A stretch of 64,000 nt of DNA from Perognathus longimembris pacificus (Eukaryota > Chordata > Mammalia > Rodentia > Heteromyidae): positions 31,183,626-31,247,625 of the forward strand of contig NC_063188.1 in NCBI RefSeq assembly GCF_023159225.1, written 5' to 3'. Numbering within the stretch: the stretch's first letter is position 1; each line of letters starts with the position of its first letter. This document shows, one piece after another, positions 58,541 through 64,000 of the stretch. The notes below the pieces were generated by a model. That model was not told the origin of the DNA. It did no database searches and saw nothing but the letters and a program-made list of their open reading frames with translations. The position numbers were made by a program, and so were the translations under genes.

Positions 58541-60309
58541 ACAGATAAATGGCAAGATGGATGAATATATGTACCTCACAGAAGAGACAGGTTTATAATA
58601 TTGATCGCTTTCCCCCTCTTGCTGAATGTAGATAGTTTTTATTCAGATTCTTTATATATTACAAGAAGCCTTCTATAGCATGGACTAGCTTTCCAATAGC
58701 TTAGCAAAACAATTTTCCAGGACTTATAAACCTCACGATACACTAAAAGAGAAGCATATCCTTTCCTATGTAGATACCTTCCAGTCATTTATCTACTCCT
58801 AGAAGATTCAGGAAGTTTTAACTTTTGAATTTTTAACATATATATGTGTATATATATATATCTGTTTTATATACTTTATAAAGAAATAATAAGTTTTAGA
58901 ATTTTCCCTAAGACACAAAAAGAATTCAATTGCATTGATTGATTAATATCTCTTACTATACAATGGCAAATCAAAGTGATTTTTACTGGGGGCATTTCAA
59001 GATATTTTTGAACATGCTTTTGCAATACCAAAGTCCAAAAAACTAAGTACAAACATATCATATTCTGAAACAGAATTTGATACCCATGAGGAAAATAGGA
59101 ACAAGCATTTGGAGATATATCTTATAAGAATTGAATGTTTACTAGATTTCTTTTCTCCAGATCATTAAAAAACTTTGAAAGTATTATAAATTGTCAAAAT
59201 AAAATAATTTTTAGCATAAAGAAATGTTGGCTGATGGATCTATGTGTTTTTTTTTTACAAAGCATGTGTATCTGTTCCATAGCACAGGAGAGAATTCAAT
59301 TATGTACGTCGAATTTTGTTGACTTAATGTCCAACAAGTGTTTAGGTATTATACTTGCATCTTGCTTTCCTTTTGGCTCTTAGAGAAACTCCCATCTTTG
59401 CTTAAATATGGATTCTCCTATCAGAATTTCCAAGGTGCACAACTTGGACTCACCCAACAGAGATGTCACAGTTTCAGTATGAACTTTTTGTAGTATCATG
59501 AAGATTAATAAGCTGGTTCACATGACAAATCAACTGCCTCTTATGTGTCCTTTCAAAATATGACAGGATTTCACTATTTGAGTTTCTTTAGATATATAGC
59601 TTGTAAAAGCCTCTCCTGAACACCCTTACTCCTCTCTGCTTTCAGAAAATGCCTTAAATGAATCCTTTTCCAATACAAATGCAGAAAAATAGGTACACAA
59701 ACCAAGCCACCACTATAGAAGAAGAATAAAAAAATTGCAACTCTATTAGGGCATGGACTTCCACATGTTCACATAGTACTTGCTCTATTTTTTGTTTGTT
59801 ACATTTTCTTTGTTTTATTGTTTTTTCTTTGCATTTTTCTTTCTTTTTAAAAAACATTTGACATATTTTTTCTGGACATCTAATGACAATGCAAGTGAAA
59901 ACATCACATTGGGTAAGGGGTTTGAAGGAGGTTTGAATGCAAGAGGGACTACTCTCTAACTTAAAAACAAACACAACACTATGAAGAGGGAGTGTGCATC
60001 TTTGAGAAATATTTTTCTTCAAAGTGAATGCACAAGATGAGGGGATTCACTACTGGCTCTTTCGCTTCACGGTAGAAGTGACCACTTGATAGTCACTTCG
60101 ACATTGCTGCCCCGATGGGGCTGCGGTTCAGGCTTACAAATAAATTACATAGTCTGAGGGAGTAGGAAAAAAGGCTTATAAGAAGTATCTATTCATTTGA
60201 AAGTTAAAGAACTCCCCACCCCCTTTGACTGTCTTGTCTTCATCTTTCCTGCAGCAGTTTTATTTCAGTCTTACTCATGAGGGAGATGGAGAGGGTAAGG
60301 CTTGAAGTC

Positions 60310-61875
<1,566 letters not shown>

Positions 61876-62008
61876 CTGCAGAAAAAAATAGAATCTATTC
61901 AGCACATACATATTAGGCTCGTGGGTTAGCACAGAATGCACAAGTCAATTTTCTTCAAATTTATACTTTGCATATTTATTTATTTATTTATTTTTTATTT
62001 TTATTTTT

Positions 62009-62204
62009 TTTTTGCCAGTCCTGGTACTTGGACTCAGGGCCTGAGCACTGTCCCTGGCTTCTTTTGGCTCAAGGCTAGCACTCTGCCACTTAAGCCACAG
62101 TGCCTCTTCTGGCCTTTTCTATATATGTGGTGCTGAGGAATCGAACCCAAGGCTTCATGTATAGAAGGCAAGCACTCTTGCCACTAGGCCATATTCCCAG
62201 CCCC
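62009..62204 (-). mobile_element. Young ID-dimer SINE with near-exact TSD
   Basis: Low divergence: CTTGGACTCAGGGCCTGAGC, CTCTGCCACTTAAGCCACAG, GGTGCTGAGGAATCGAACCC and CCACTAGGCCATATTCCCAG. Its tail on + is a TTTA/T-rich run (61,975-62,008). ACTTTGCATATTTA (61,965-61,978) and ACTTTGCATCTTTA (62,206-62,219) are the likely duplication, with one mismatch. Confidence 0.85.
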
Positions 62205-62739
62205 CACTTTGCATCTTTAAAATTCTATCTTATATAAGGCCAGTGGCATGCATTTCAATGTTTCTGTAACATTTAGAATGGTTAGTATTGGAAGTAAGAA
62301 TATCTATAAGTAGAATTGGGATGAAAAGAATAGATTATAAAATTTGAGAAATTAAACAAGCAAACAAACAGATGACAACAGTGTATGGATGAGAGCAACT
62401 GCTGGTGGCCAAGTTTGCAAATACTTTTGGGAGCTCTAGCCCTATTGGTTTATATTAGAGTTCCCATGATGTTTTGCCTAAAATGAGAGGAAATGAAAGA
62501 AAATTTGACACTACAAGTCTTGGTACCTGAAAATAATGTAGTCATAGTAAAAATATAAGTTGGTAATATTTGCTAAATACCTCCAAGATTATTTTCATGT
62601 AAGACCAAAACTGAGATACATTAACTCATGGTGTGTTGACAGAATCACAGTTTCTAGACTTCAAAAAAGAGTTTGTCCCATCCTTGAAGGTCCTTAGTAG
62701 CTGAACAATCTGACCATTCTTCATGCCTCCCATGAACAA

Positions 62740-63000
62740 ACAATTATTGAGCATCTAGTATGCATCAGGCATTAGACATTAGTGGTCCAAGATGGTAATT
62801 TTGCTTTCAAAGTTCACACAATTTAGCTAGGGAGGGAGACATCTAGAGAGTGATAGGAACTAACATAGGAAGTTACACAGTACCACATGAATACAAGGAT
62901 AAGGCAATTTACACCAGAACTCAGGAAAATTCTTAGAGGAAATTGGCATTTGAACAGGGTCTTAAAGATTATTTGGAGTTTGCATGCAGGTATAATCACC
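62740..63000 (+). repeat. Ancient interspersed repeat relic
   Basis: 'TTATTGAGCATCTAGTATGC', 'CATCAGGCATTAGAC' and 'GGCATTTGAACAGGGTCTTA', the clearest copy in the window of the unnamed old element. Confidence 0.5.
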
Positions 63001-63172
63001 AACATTATGCCTGCCCATATGACCATCCCCTCATAAATCTATCTTTTAAATTATGTTTTTGTTATCTTTAAGTAGTTGTTCAAAGGAGTTACTATTCAAC
63101 AAATCAGTTCACAAGTACAAGGCATCTTGATTGATATCACCCCTTTCATCTTTTTCCCTTATTTTCCCCATT

Positions 63173-63505
<333 letters not shown>

Positions 63506-64000
63506 TCAAATTTGTTAATTTCATAGGATATGTACTGTTGTAACTGCATTCTCCCCTTCTTCCTCTCATTAATTTACTTCTCTCCCTTAGACCTCCTCCC
63601 ACATTTCAAGGGCCAGTTTTTTGGACCCTTAACTCTCAAGAAGATATACTCCCTCCTGAAGTCCCTTAGGCTTTGCAGGAAATTCATCATCCTTTCTCTA
63701 CTATGGCTCCTAATATAATTACCACAAATAATTTTTTTAAAGTCCTTGCCCACGCAAGAACATCTGGTGGTAAGTAGAACAAAGCTGCTTTTTTCTCAGC
63801 ACTGTATCTTAAATATTTTTTGATGTTTAAATGTTATTCATATATATCATTTTAATGACTGTGCAATAGTTTATCAGGTGGATACACCATAAACATTCAT
63901 ATTGTAGCCAATTAAAAATATTCATGTCACAAAAAAAGGTCTAAGCACACTGACATGTAAACAGTTTTTGCTCAGTGGTCAGATTATTGGTGACTTACTT

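Larger units (their letters stand above)
53895..60309 (-). other. PAK3: Probable PAK3 3'UTR (about 6.4 kb)
   Basis: Runs on - strand from just after the PAK3 stop to an AATAAA (rc) at 53,913-53,918. It is AT-rich and has no recognised recent SINE or L1, unlike both flanks; that is expected for a conserved long 3'UTR, and PAK3 is known to have a multi-kilobase 3'UTR. It contains two Pumilio-type UGUAAAUA motifs (rc at 57,055-57,062 and 57,350-57,357), a GGAT microsatellite and an MIR-like stretch at about 55,150-55,300. The 3' end is inferred. Confidence 0.6.

Overview
The window is mammalian X-chromosome DNA, equivalent to human Xq23. It carries one complete protein-coding gene, CAPN6 (calpain-6), on the + strand. 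The two 3'-terminal coding exons of PAK3 lie on the - strand at the right. The far left probably holds the distal 3'UTR and poly(A) signal of DCX on the + strand. The order DCX> CAPN6> <PAK3 matches the human neighbourhood read in reverse. No prokaryotic, viral or plasmid gene is present, and I found no undescribed multi-gene system.

The host looks like a rodent. The window is full of SINEs with an ID-like (BC1/tRNA-Ala-derived) head. They occur as ID-ID dimers or as composites of a 7SL/B1-like half plus an ID-like half. This architecture is known from geomyoid rodents (kangaroo rats, pocket mice), so Geomyoidea is my best guess, at low to moderate confidence. L1 fragments, several with clean target-site duplications, and old MIR, L2 and CR1/L3 relics make up most of the rest.

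Layout: 1-725 probable DCX 3'UTR end. 726-23,470 intergenic, repeat-rich, with a CR1/L3-type LINE relic at 20.76-22.2 kb. 23.47-23.75 kb candidate CAPN6 promoter and non-coding exon 1 with a ~59-triplet GCN repeat. 28,359-45,494 twelve coding exons that splice without a break into a 640-residue protein. 45,495-~46,950 CAPN6 3'UTR. ~46.95-53.9 kb intergenic with L1 and SINE pieces and a tiny 5S rRNA retropseudogene. ~53.9-60.31 kb probable PAK3 3'UTR, with no recognised SINE or L1. 60,310-61,875 last two PAK3 coding exons. 61.9-64 kb PAK3 intron.

CAPN6 encodes a calpain-fold protein without protease activity: a CysPc domain, a C2-like domain III and a C-terminal C2 domain. Here the catalytic Cys position is Lys80 and the catalytic His position is Leu251; only the Asn (Asn283) remains. 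PAK3 is a Rac/Cdc42-activated kinase, and its kinase C-lobe end and C-terminal tail are encoded here. CAPN6 and PAK3 converge tail to tail, separated by about 7 kb if the inferred poly(A) sites are right.
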